From NCBI GenBank assembly GCA_004151065.3, contig NWUY0304968638.1:1-38062 (forward strand): a stretch of 38,062 nt of DNA, read 5' to 3'. Under the pieces are notes generated by a model that worked only from the letters and a program-made list of their open reading frames with translations, made no database searches and was not told the origin of the DNA. This stretch comes from Larix sibirica. Its lineage: Eukaryota; Streptophyta; Pinopsida; Pinales; Pinaceae. This document shows positions 21,830 through 32,330 of this stretch, piece after piece. Within the stretch, counting starts at the first letter, position 1. Each line of letters starts with the position of its first letter. The position numbers were made by a program, and so were the translations under genes.

Positions 21830-22420
21830 ACTATCGTTCGAGATATTAAAAGAAATGTTAATAACTGTTTGGTTGATTCAGGTGCATCTTATAATGTAAT
21901 GCCGTATTCTGTGTGCAATAAAAGAAACGCGGAGCCAAAGAAGTGTGATACACAAATCGTTCAACTAGACAGATCGAACGTAAAGGTGTTGGGAGAACTA
22001 AAGGATGTTTTGATCAGATTATCTTCTAATCCTCACGTCCACCAGATCATCGACATTATAGTGGTGGATATTCCCGAGTGTTACGGCCTGTTACTTAGTC
22101 GAGATTGGTCTGATAAACTTAATGGTTACTTCGCAACCGATTGGTCTCACTTATGGTTACCCGCGAACGGTCGGCTGAACAAAATTCGGGTGGAGAGAGA
22201 AAGGTATATGAAACATACTGTTACGGATCTTGATGGTAAGAATGAACCTGTGCTTTTCACAAATTATATTCTTGGTAACTATTGCTGTGATACATTCTTT
22301 GGTTATTTTGGGGCAGAAACTATTGAACCAGCAGTATCTTTCCCGCGATCTGAACTCCTTCCTTGCAATCAGATCGCCCCCAATGTACAAAAGTATAAAC
22401 TAGTTCCACTAACTTCGTAG
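21830..22420 (+). pseudogene. Aspartic protease (retropepsin-type) of element C
   Basis: The catalytic signature LVDSGASYNVMP starts at about 21869, with the catalytic Asp at 21875-21877. It is followed by VQLDRSNVKVLGELKDVLIR, a DIIVVDIPECYGLLLSRDW core (equivalent to the C-terminal LLGRPW-like strand of retropepsins) and LNGYFATDWSHLWLP. A 90-codon tail with a YMKHTVTDL segment follows. In-frame sequence IVRDIKRNVNNC directly upstream extends the domain beyond the nominal start. The frame stays open to 22420, so all protease residues that I can judge are preserved. Confidence 0.88.
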
Positions 22421-22427
22421 ATAATAC

Positions 22428-22682
22428 TTACTTTTTCTTATTATTCTTCTTTTTTGATGGTTCGAAGTCGCAGGATGGTGCAGGTGCTGGATGCATCATT
22501 ATTGATCCAAAAGGAAACCAAACTTTCTTTTCCTGCAGGTTAGAATTCGAGTGCACCAACAATACATCGGAGTATGAAGCTCTCGTGCAAAGGCTCAGAA
22601 AAGCAATAGACATGAACATTAAACATTTGTTGGTATATGGTTATTCTGAAATCATTGTTAAAAAGGTAAGGAATAAAATACT
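22428..22682 (+). pseudogene. RNase H domain of element C, one catalytic residue lost
   Basis: Frame 1 reads FFFDGSKSQDGAGAGCIII, then FSCRLEFECTNNTSEYEAL, LRKAIDM and VYGYSEIIVKKVRNK. These match the RNase H landmarks of plant gypsy elements: first catalytic Asp in FDGS (22456-22458), Glu in SEYEAL (22570-22572), and the second Asp in G-D-S-E, which is Tyr here (22642-22644, TAT). A single base change GAT to TAT explains it. The domain follows the protease within about 40 bp in a different frame. The C-terminal His/Asp part of the domain is absent because similarity stops at about 22682. Confidence 0.85.
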
Positions 22683-24660
22683 AAACTCTAAGTTCTTTTT
22701 CCCTTGCTTACCTTTTTCTAACTTGGGTTCAAACTATTCAAGGCAGCAGACCCCTTTGTAGACTCATCATCTGCATGTGTATAAGGATAATTGATCCCTA
22801 CTGAGCCATTCTTACCACCTTTGCTGGGTCGTGCCTTCAAAAACTCTTAGTGTCAAAGTGAATACATTTAGAGTTTTCCCTTATCGAAGAGCATCCTTGG
22901 CAGATTCTATTGTGTAACTTCCAATAACCATAGGCAATGGGGCCAGGGGAATTTATTGTGAGCTACCAATATGGGACCCCATTAATATATGTTTTATAGG
23001 CCACTTATTTAAGTACTATTTTGTCAGTTACATACAAGGGAAGAATATGTGGGGGTTGATAACAACCAGAAATTATCAGATAGGAGTCTGAGATACCAAT
23101 CACCAATACCTTTAAATAGCTTAAATGCTGCATCCGACATGCATTTGACTGGCTTGTTGTGGATAATTGTGTATAATGGCATGATAAAATTTTGATATTA
23201 TGGTAACTGCTGACGTACTTATACTCACATAGCAATTGACAATAGATGTGGATTGTTGGGTTTGATGGCTACCACTTCCATCCCATGCCAAGTGAATTCT
23301 TAGCACATGTAAAATCCAACAGATAAGAGGACATGTAAAACTCAGAGGGTTTTTCTACAGCTGGATTTCATGCAGTGAAAACAGCCTGGCTCAGGTTGGC
23401 TGACAAGATGGCTCCCCATTCAAAGTATAACCATGAGTGACGACTATATGCAGCACGGGCACCCAAGCCTCCTGGAACATAGAGGCATGCTGCTCACCGT
23501 ATAACCTCACGAGTAACATTTTAGCCATCCCAAATAGTGGTCTTAACAGTTCAGTAGGGTAGGAGCCATCCTCTCCTCTGGACTTACACCTCTTATTTCT
23601 TACCCACTATTTCTTCAAACATGCATGGGTGTCTAGCTTCACTTGAGCAACCCATTCCTTAGTCAAATGATTTTTGGGAGTGGAATCTTGTAATAGATCT
23701 AAAGTTCAGAGGGTTGGAAGGAAGCAATTGCCTTCGATCCATCTATATTCATGATCAACCTTTCATTGACGTTGACTCTGGGAAGTATCCAAGAGATCAC
23801 TTCTGCGCAAGGAAGAGCTGTTGGTCTTGCTGCTACTCTATGGAGTTATTATTTTATTATATTCCGGTCAAATCCCCAATCATATTTATCCTCGCTGGGA
23901 ATGCTAGGGTAATTCTAATTTTGTAATATTCCATAAATTTATCTTCATTTGTATGCTTGAGTTGCCTTGGTGTTGCTGTCAGTGTCTCCATAACGTGTGT
24001 TTACAACTCCTTCTTCCTCATCAGATGAGGATACCTCCTGCACCATTTTACCCTTTTGCCTAGTTCGCCTGTAGGGCATTGTGCTTTTCTGTAACTCATT
24101 TTCATAATCATCAGAGATTATTAGTGTGGTTAGTAAACACAGCAATATTGTATCCATGCCCGTGGTAAGGAAGTTGAAAGTTTCGCTATTAGTATTTTGA
24201 AATAATGGCAAATAAATCTAAGGTTCTTTTATTTATATCTAAAAGTCCAGGAATACAAACCACGTCCAAGCAAACTCATTCTATGATAATAAAAAGAACT
24301 ACCAATATTTTTATGATTATCACCTTCTTATTCAGCATGAACAAATCATATTAAAGATCACAGAAATAACAATATTAACAGCAAAATCATATCACTTGGT
24401 AGCTACTGAAACGGGCTCGCAAATGGAATTGAAATGATTTAAGGTGGTTTGTTCAAGATAAAGATATGGGCATGCGATGGCAAGAGAATTATAGTAAAGT
24501 TTGCTCGGAACGCAGTAAGTTTGGTAAAGGGTTTATGGTTATGGTAAGCGCGGCCACAACGTTCCAACGGGAATATTATGCAAAGTTGAAACCCTGAGTT
24601 CATTTTGGGTTTAGAAAGGGGCGTTATAAGTCCTTGGCATTTCATTTAATTGTGAATTAA
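22683..24660. other. Unassigned region after element C
   Basis: About 2 kb with no gypsy motif, gene or RNA that I recognise. Short open frames occur at 23005-23235, 23121-23306, 23714-23926, 23945-24211 and 24439-24645. The one at 23945-24211 (minus, 88 codons) includes an acidic SSSDEEEG run and a hydrophobic N-terminal half; it has no context that supports it. The texture (fewer repeats, more even composition) differs from the surrounding patchwork and could be transferred or transposon-internal sequence, but nothing shows this directly. Confidence 0.35.
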
Positions 24661-26295
24661 GATGGTATCCTTTCCCTAAGGAATGATGTGGTGAGCTTTT
24701 GGTGAAAACCCCTGTGGTCATGCTAGGGTACGGTTTATTTTACCCACGGGAAAAAAATTTTGTTTGGCAGAAACGTAAAGGATATGTGGTAACAGCTTGC
24801 CCTCCCATAAATTAGAGTATACAGTCGTATTATCACAAGGTAATTAAAAAACTATGCTAAGTGAGGTCAGCGGTGGATCTTACCTGAAAAAGAAAAGGTG
24901 CACTGGCGACTTATTGCATAGCAAGCAGTGGATTGAACTTAAAAGGGGAAGGGTTTGTCGGCTGAGAAACTTACTTGGCTCGCTTACAGGGCTTTCTCCA
25001 TTCGATCGCTATGACGTTCGTTACTAAGCTGTAGCACTGATAGGTAGGAATGATTCCGGCGAAGTGTTTTTGGAAGCGGTTTCGGATGTTCCATTTATGG
25101 CAGAGCTATTGGGGGAAGTGTCTTAGCTCCTATTAATCCCCGCCTCCGATTTATTGTGGTCTTTTATCGCGGAGCAGTTATCTCAAAACCGAGGAAAAAG
25201 GGGCGGGAGTAGCCGCTCAATCGAATTCATGTTCTTTCATCGATCGGTCTGGAATATAAATTGACAGTACGACCATGTCCCGAGAATCGACATGAGCTTG
25301 CAACATATAAACTATCCACTTATCTATATAGATACAGAGGGTTTTTCCGTATTTATATTATTATTTAAGCCTGGCAGCACCTGCGACCAGTATAATAGCT
25401 ATCTATGGTCCCGGGTATGCAACAATGAGAAAGCCTCATACCCTAACTAGCAATCAATTTATCGAGCAGCGGGCTGAAAGCACCTATCGATGCATAACCT
25501 GTCCTCCGCTACTTGGGCTATACTATAACCCCGACCAGTATTATGCCTATTCCACTACAGTAGGCGGATTTCAAAGCAAGTAAATTGACTTGCCTACTGT
25601 AAGTAAGTCACAGCTAGCTGAATAGTTGGAAACTCCCGTTTACCTATGTGAAGAACTGGGGACGGTTCTGTGAACTGTTTGGTCAGAAAAAGTTTATGCG
25701 GTTCCTCTCACAGGTTATTTATAGGTAGGGCGATTGGACTTTCTCAAGAGATCGGGTAACTAAAAGTTTTGAGAGTTTTAACTACCTTAAATGAGAAATA
25801 ATAAGGCCGATACTACTCAATTTCAGGAAGATAGGGGTGCCCTTGATCCCTTGACCATCAAATTTTTGAAGCAATAACCCAATTTATTAGGGGAATAATA
25901 GCCGGTCGACTTATGAAAAGTGCTTTCCCTATTTATTATTCTTAAAGCATCCCCCCTTCGTGTGAAGAGAAAGAACTCCATAAGTGAGAGTATAGAGGGG
26001 GTGTTTACAGGCAGCTATTGTCTTAATCCGATAAGCAATAGGGAGATTCCCCTATTTCTTCTTATTTTAGTCGAATCACTTACTAGTTTGGTCATTAAAT
26101 TATATAATATAGGCTTTCTATGGTACTAGAGCCGTAATGATCGCCCCCTTCTTCAATAAGGAAAAGTATTATGATCTGTATTCAGCGCCACCTTTTTCCA
26201 GTAATAATAGGGGAAATAGGAATAACTTCGATCGAGCGGATTTATGAAGTAGCTTTGAATCAAAGGGGAGTGGAAGCTCTTACGGTGGGAAGGCA
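24661..26295. other. Unassigned spacer
   Basis: I looked for group II intron ends, domain V-like hairpins, tRNA and rRNA signatures and conserved mitochondrial proteins and found none that hold. The open frame at 25920-26129 (69 codons, plus) is Leu/Ile-rich without a domain. Confidence 0.4.
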
Positions 26296-26940
26296 ACCCC
26301 CCATTGAGTAGCCCTAGTGAAGACCCTTCTCTCCCAGTGATGGCCCCATTGAGTAGCTGTTTTAACCATGTGTTCCGTATCGGAAAGTGTGGAGCAGGTA
26401 GTAACCATTGTTGTATGTACAGCCCTGTAGGGTAAATATATCTTTCGATAAGTGTCGGTTCAAAAACTGACTAGAAGCCATCGACTGCATCAACTCTTGG
26501 GATCAACAAAGACTCCTTTGAGTATCATCATCGAGTACCATCGAGAGAGTACGAGTCATTTAATACGAGCATCAACTCTAGATCTTCTGGTCATTGTGCA
26601 TGGACACCTGGCATTGACTAAGACCACCAGCATCGACTCTTGGGATCGAGTACCAGCATCAAAACTCTAGATCGACTATTGGCTCTCATCGAGTGCATTG
26701 ACTCTTGTATTGACTCTCAGCAGACAGGCATCTACCGTGTGGGTATGTGCTCCAGAGTATTGGCTAGCGGTAATTGGGGCCTGCATCCTGGGGATTTATT
26801 CCCATCGGATCCTGTAATCTAGTGAATCACCACCTGTCATTGAGTGATTGACACCTGGCTCGACTGCATCGACTATCGGCTATCGGGAATGACCTGAAGG
26901 CTTAATGCGGGCTTTGTCCGTCCGTCCGTGGGACCCCCTA
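26296..26940 (+). repeat. Degenerate CATCGACTCT / CCATTGAGTAG array, copy 1
   Basis: CCCATTGAGTAGC occurs at about 26300 and 26345. From 26470 follow CATCGACTGCATCAACTCTT, GGGATCAACAAAGACTCC, GTACCATCGAGAGAGTACGA, GAGCATCAACTCTAGATC, AGCATCGACTCTTGGGATCG, AGTACCAGCATCAAAACTCT and GACTATTGGCTCTCATCGAG. The end has CTTAATGCGGGCTTTGTCCG and GTCCGTCCGTGGGACC near 26900-26935. Unit size is not fixed (about 25-70 bp). The open frames at 26452-26670 and 26640-26822 are products of the repeat. A sister block lies at 33770-34300. Confidence 0.65.
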
Positions 26941-28332
26941 TATCTCTATGCCGATGTTAGATTTCCAATATGCGACAGCCAGCAAATATGGACTGCCAAT
27001 GTGTTAAATAAATACCTAACCAGTGCCACTTGTTATTGCTGACTGTAATTCGTTCACACATGGCACGAACACCTACCTCCTGGGCACGGGGTCTTAACAG
27101 GTAACGTAAAAACCATCCTTATAACGGGCTATCATCAGTAATGCCCCTAACAGACTGACTCACTCGCTAACTCACTAACTGGGCACGTGTTATCAAGAAC
27201 AGGTAACACACATAGAATCTACCACCTTCTAAGGCATGTTGTAAGTGAACTGGTGGGTAGAAAAGCCCATCTGCAGTAAATGGGTAGTAAAGGGCAGTGC
27301 TGAATAGGCAAGTTGGGTAGGTCTTGCTGCCTCTCTATGCTGGTAAATGTTGTATGGGTAGAGCTGTTGTATGTGTATCTGTGTCAAGTACGGGCTCCAG
27401 TACTCTAGTGTATGGGCCTCTAGTTAAGGTACTCTGGGGTCTCTACTGGGGAATGGATGTATTACGTGCTGCCTCGTGCTCTGGGCCTTTTGCGTTAATC
27501 CGGGCTCAACTAGGGATGGGGTAGTACTTGTGCTATGTGAATGTATTGAATACGACTTATCTCGGCATTGATGTCGAACCTAATCAGAGGCATTGTGCAA
27601 TCCCGGCTTCCTTGATGGGGCACCTAATCAGTTCAGAAATCTCATCAGTTAAATGAACGTCATCAGACCATAGTTAAACCCCGGTTCACAAGTCCTCTGG
27701 TATGCACGTATATAAAGCAATCAACCGTTAAGATATAGCAGGTGAGCATGAAGATGAAGTCGCTCTGCATGACTACTACTCTTTAGCTCGTGTATTATAT
27801 ATGCAATTATGCAAATTAACTCTGTGTATATTTTCTGTGTAGAGAGTGTGCCTTGTGAGTAGGCCCCTCCTTCTATTTCGGTAAACCTTTGCAGACAACA
27901 TCTCATCTGTACCCTCGACTGAAACCGGCAAGCAGCACAAATTTTGACAGGATCTATTAAGGGATATTGGGAAATGAGAAAAATTACCGGGTTTCGATCA
28001 AGCAATCATGACCCTGTTATCACCCTCGTCTTTGAAAAAGTGGGGAAATTCAGAGCTAAAAGGTGGCCCCCCGCCCCGGAGGTGTGGGAGCAAGGATAAT
28101 TTCACTTCGCTAAGGGTCAGTTCTTCACGTGCTGCCACCCCTTAGATAAATGGTTGGGGGAGCAAATAACTGATGAGCAATCGAACTTGATGCTTGCCAA
28201 AGGTCTCTTGCTGCGATCTATTGCTATCCCTGGAAATGATGATGAACTTTACACCGTTTGCTTGCCTGAGATCTTTCCATCTACTGATCTCTGACCTCGA
28301 ACTAATCGACCTATCCACCTATAAAAGTTGCC
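26941..28332. repeat. Spacer with loose repeats (GGGCACG...AACAGGTAAC; CTAATCAG/CATCAG)
   Basis: GGGCACGGGGTCTTAACAGG continuing into TAAC (about 27085) is echoed by GGGCACGTGTTATCAAGAAC continuing into AGGTAAC (about 27181). Near 27560-27670 CCTAATCAGAGG, CACCTAATCAGTTC, CTCATCAGTT and GTCATCAGACC recur. No gene recognised; open frames at 27324-27524 and 27721-28005 have no domain. Confidence 0.4.
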
Positions 28333-29515
28333 CACCTAGAATAAACAGGGGCTGTCACCTCAACGCCACAGTTTACATAAAGCAAGCAAGCCTAGGAAGT
28401 GCCACCTGCTGCAGTTCTCTCATCACACAGTTCCCAATTCAACTCTGTTCTTTCATCAACCAGCCCAAATGATCTCAGGTACTTACTGCTCACGGTTGGT
28501 TCTATAATTACCCTGGGCTCTTATCACCCAGTTGATAATCATGCTGCTTTTATCCTTACGGCCAACGTGGATGGATTCTATTGGTACCATCACGCCCAAG
28601 TCCCAACAGACCTCAGTTCTCTCATCAACTGGTTAACAAATAATCTACGGAATCTACTGCCCACGGACGGGTATCTACTCTATGAATCACACCCAGCTGG
28701 TCCCAATAGCAGTCTTAAGCCAATAGCTCAGTGGAACCTGCTGCAGTCAGTTCACCCCTAAAGCCCAGTTACTTCAAAAATGGACGAAGTTCTCGAAATC
28801 ACCCAGTTAGTTACTCAATGCCCCAAGTGCTCTAATAAACCTGTGCCCAATTAAACTATGGACTTCCCACGGGTCTATAGTAAATCTTGTCTCTATTAAA
28901 ACAGCTGTGCCCAAAGCAACTAAGTTCTCTCATCAACCAGGTCCCAATTGATCTCAGCTATCTACTGAACACGGGCCGCTATTCAACTTGTTACTAGCAC
29001 AACCAGCTATTCCCAAATAAGTCATGTTCTGCTCACGGGTATCTGTACTAACTGTTTTCTATTAAACCTGCTGTTCCCAAATCCACTATGGTCCCTACTG
29101 CCCACGGTTGGTTATCTAATAGCCCTGGTATCGATTAACCCAGTTGAGATTCATGCCGCACCTTACAGCCACACACATACAGTTGTTATCTCTTCACGCC
29201 CAGGACCAACAGGCCTCAGTTATAGAACCCACCAGTTACCAAATATTATAAGTTCCCCACTGCCCACGGGTCGCTATTCAACCTGTTTGAGTCACACCCA
29301 GTTGAGATTCGTGCTGCACCTTACGGCCAGACACATCCAGTATTCAGCACGCCCAGGACCAAATAAAATAAGTTCTCTCTTCAACCTGCTTTTAGCTATT
29401 TAGCACTCTGGTCTATCATCAACCAGTTACCAAACAAGCTCTGGTCTTTCCACGGGGCTAGAGTAAACCTGTTAGATGTTAAAACAGCTGTTCACATATA
29501 AAATCTAGGAAGTAT
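28333..29515 (+). repeat. Satellite-like degenerate array with CACGG and CCCAGTT boxes
   Basis: A CACGG box, mostly in ACTGCCCACGGGT context, occurs at 28491, 28662, 28868, 28970, 29034, 29103, 29265 and 29451. A CCCAGTTGANATTC(A/G)TGC box occurs at 28527, 29139 and 29297, with a related CCCAGCTGGT at 28692. Each full copy continues with CCTTACNGCCA, a CACGCCCAGGACCAACAGGC-like segment, CTCAGTT, ACCAGTTACCAAAT and ATTCAACCTG or ATTAAACCTG. Copies at 29139 and 29297 start 158 bp apart. The 28491-28580 and 29103-29190 stretches match as a longer unit 611-612 bp apart, close to four times 153. CTAGGAAGT flanks the array near 28392 and 29505. The open frames at 28194-28472 and 28399-28761 are by-products. 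Confidence 0.7.
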
Positions 29516-31180
29516 GCATCGCTTCGCCCCTGCCCTACTTCCTTTTCGTAGTTAATACCCAAAAGGCGGGCTCTGGGTCCCCCATAATTTACGGGACATA
29601 CCTAACCAAATCTAGGCGAAGAAAGATCCTGAGAAAAGAGATCCCATTCCATCCCATCCCCATCCCAACGAGGCTCTCTGATGTACCATAATTGAGCTAT
29701 CCGGCAGATCAGTTCAACGATATCAGGTAAAGGCTGCCCTCTCTCGGCTGACCATCCTTCCGCAGGAGCATGCAACTATAATAAAAGTCCTTGGTTGGCT
29801 ACTATCGACTACCATCCCCATCCATCCACCCAGCCACCCCACCATGTCATCCAGGGGGGGAGCAAAGTACTAAAGGTAAATGGCTGTACCTCCTAAGCGC
29901 TTTCATTAAGTTCGTGGTTTAAGACAAACATGTCTAGCTCTGAAGGTGATAAGTTTTCTAGTAACAGTTCAGTAAGGGTAAGGCAAGGGTAAAGGGTAAA
30001 TCTATAGTGCTGTACCCAGCTGTTCCTGGCTTCCTAAAAGGTTGTTGGGCAGCACTCCAAGGAAAGGACTGGGGTGAAGGCATAAACTGAAAGGCAGGCA
30101 ATATCTAGAAGTTGTTAAATAGAAGAGCTGGATTAGTCACTCGAGCTACCTTCCCCGTCAAGAACTTCTTGGAAACTTCTCCTCCCATCCTTACCGGGGG
30201 TGCCACCGGGGGAACTAGTTGCCTAGCTCATAGATACTCTGGCCAAATTACTTCACCTACTCATACTTTCTTGTCCTCGGGATGTCTCATTGCCTACCCT
30301 TCACCTACTCATACTAGGCATGGGCAGCTAGCCAAAGCTTTCAGACTTTCTCTTGGGATGTCCGTCCTCCGGATCCTTTTTATTGAACTAGTTCGGGTGG
30401 CTGCGAGACAACGTTGGCCCCCCTACATATAGCTATAGGAAATAAACTTCCTTCCGCAGGACTGGGAATTTCACTTGACCCTGACTGTCCTTCCTTTAAC
30501 GAACTAGTGGGTGCCTTACTCTCCAAGCACTTTATTATGCCACGAAAAGAGGGAGCAAGGTTTGAGAAGGCACTCATTCACTAACGAATTTACCAGTTGC
30601 TTACTAATCCTTTTTCATTTAATAATTAAGGTTATCCCTATCGGACCGATACCTACCCCTTCGTACGTAAGATATATATCACAGGGGGATCCAGGCATCG
30701 ATCAGCATACATTACGCTTTAAGCAAGGAAACAATCCTGCATTAAGCCCTCTTTTACCCATACTCATTCACCAATTCACATTGCCTTCAGGACCCAACAC
30801 CGATTCATATCGGTGGGGAGGTAGGGGGAAAAGAGATCTGAAAGGAAAGCAAGATCTTCAACGATGAAATATAAAGATACATATAAATGTAGTTGAGGCA
30901 GAGTCTTATTATGGGAATTCATATTTATTATCCATTCTTTACTATTGCACTTCGCAGGTGTCGAGTTTATTCCGGTTGAGCAGATTGACGGAAAAAAACA
31001 TTGTAACCCCTTCTGGGCTTTATTAGGAGACGAACCTACAAGGGGTTTATTAGGGCTTAAGAAAAGCCAATCTATGCACAGTTGAACCTTCCCTTCTGTA
31101 GGCGCTTGCGTAGGGGAACTCTGAGAAGAAAGAGAGGGTACAAATCAGACTAATAGAAAAGAGTTCTCCCAGCCCTGCCT
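29516..31180. other. Unassigned spacer
   Basis: Contains open frames 30112-30432 (106 codons) and 30511-30867 (118 codons) on the plus strand. Both are Ser/Pro/Leu-rich and show no domain, signal or neighbour that supports a function. Within the first frame CTTCACCTACTCATACT occurs twice (about 30248 and 30300). I do not call either a gene. Confidence 0.4.
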
Positions 31181-31250
31181 GGTTGATTGGACCAGCCCGC
31201 CATTTCATTTCTTTATTGGGCCAGCCCGGATTCTCTCAGCAAGCGGCAAG
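31181..31250 (+). repeat. Dispersed direct repeat, copy 1 (partner at 31809)
   Basis: GGTTGATTGGACCAGCCCGC followed by CATTTCATTTCTTTATTGGG and CCAGCCCGG...CAGCAAGCGG corresponds, with changes, to 31809-31870 (GGTTGATTCGACCAGCCTGC, GATTTCATTTCTTTCTTAGA, CAGCAAGTGG). Two direct copies of about 65 bp lie 628 bp apart. Confidence 0.8.
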
Positions 31251-31808
31251 AGATAGATGATCGATGAGCAGGTTCTTCCGCTGTGGGCTCTCATTACTTG
31301 GTCACATTGCTTGCATGCGGCTCTATATCTACCTAGCATTGGGGGGAAAGCCTACAGCCTAGGCATCATCTTCCATATTACTTCCCCTCTCAGTTGGCTT
31401 TACAGTCTGCCTTCTAGCTGCTCCGTATCCCTTTACCGTTGTTCTTAGTTGTTTGCATGCTTTCGTAAAGCCTAAAAGCAATCCGTGTTCCGTTGAACTA
31501 CCTACTACCACATCTGTTGGCCATCAATCACTTACTTTCCGGGCAAGCATCGATTGCCAAACTAGGTTTGATGTCTTTGTAAACCAATCAATCTCTAAAA
31601 AAATACAATCATCGGTGCTCGCTCTTGTCAATCATTGTTGTTGCTTGGGGTTGTCGATTTCACATCGTCGGGGGTGGTTCTTATAGCGTCAAAGCAAGCG
31701 GGGTTTTCTTTTCCCAGCAAGAGAATCCGGGTGTTGTCTAGCCAGCGAGCAAGCAAGAAGCACGTAAGTAATCAAATACCGCCCCGCCGGTTTTTATTAT
31801 CCTAGCCA
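31251..31808. other. Unassigned spacer between the two direct repeats
   Basis: Open frames at 31257-31448 and 31453-31686 show no domain. CAGCAAGAGAATCCGGGTG near 31716 and GCGAGCAAGCAAGAAGC near 31744 are further AGCAAG-type phrases typical of plant mitochondrial spacers. Confidence 0.35.
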
Positions 31809-31870
31809 GGGTTGATTCGACCAGCCTGCGATTTCATTTCTTTCTTAGACCCTGTCCCAGCAAGTGGAAA
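31809..31870 (+). repeat. Dispersed direct repeat, copy 2 (partner at 31181)
   Basis: Second copy of the repeat at 31181-31250. The core CATTTCATTTCTTT is almost unchanged and the flanks differ by scattered substitutions and a small indel. Confidence 0.8.
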
Positions 31871-32139
31871 AAGCGCCATCCGGGGTTGTGTTATTGGCCA
31901 TCCAGTAAGCAGTCCCCAGGTTTTTTCGTGAAGTCCGCAAAGCCAGCAAGAATATAAAGTTGCTGAACCTAAAAGCAATTGAATCCATCCTGCCAATTTG
32001 AAATAAACGTCATGAAATGTAATGGTTCAGTAATAAATAAATTAATTGAAGTCAAGCAAGAGATAACAAATGCAGACAATTGAATACGATAAGTTTGAAA
32101 CAGGACTATTTCAACGGGGCTATTTATACAAGGATCCTC

Positions 32140-32330
32140 TTTGACCATCCTCATTAGGGTTATTCTTTAGGGCTCCTCTTAAAACAGGGCTATTTAAGGC
32201 TCCTAGCGTTCTTCTTTATAAAGCTGTTCTAAGAATAAATGGCCCTAGAGCATTTATTCTTTTTTTAGGGAGGGACTCACAGAAGCAAGTTAGTTACTGG
32301 GGATGGATGCATGGATGCATGCATAGACAA
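32140..32330 (+). repeat. GGGCTATTTA-type repeat and GGATGCAT simple repeat
   Basis: AGGGTTATTCTTTAGGGCTCC, AACAGGGCTATTTAAGGCTC and related AACGGGGCTATTTATAC (just upstream at 32113) recur, then AATAAATGGCCCTAGAGCAT and TTTATTCTTTTTTTAGGGAGG. At 32299-32324 GGGGATGGATGCATGGATGC leads into ATGCAT, an eight-base simple repeat. Confidence 0.55.

Larger units (their letters stand above)
20683..22682 (+). mobile_element. Element C: Ty3/Gypsy retrotransposon relic (gag, protease, RNase H)
   Basis: Plus-strand order is the C-terminal part of gag (20683-21635), a protease with DSGAS (about 21830-22420) and an RNase H domain (about 22440-22682). No RT or integrase is seen and no LTR recognised. Coding similarity ends at about 22682 after a VRNK segment; the following sequence has no gypsy motif. 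The 5' part of gag that is still visible in element B is missing here. Frames shift at about 21165, 21640-21850 and 22425. It is less decayed than element B: two open frames exceed 160 codons. Confidence 0.88.

Noticed and set aside
25600-25730. Possible group II intron domain V/VI near GGGGACGGTTCTGTGAAC
   Set aside because: No AGC...GTT-type catalytic triad in a domain V hairpin, no GTGCG-type 5' end, and no flanking exon recognised.
28399-28761. 120-codon plus-strand open frame as a gene
   Set aside because: It lies inside the CACGG/CCCAGTT array and its sequence is explained by the repeat.
30112-30867. Two open frames of 106 and 118 codons as genes
   Set aside because: Ser/Pro/Leu-rich chance-type composition, a nucleotide duplication inside the first, no domain.
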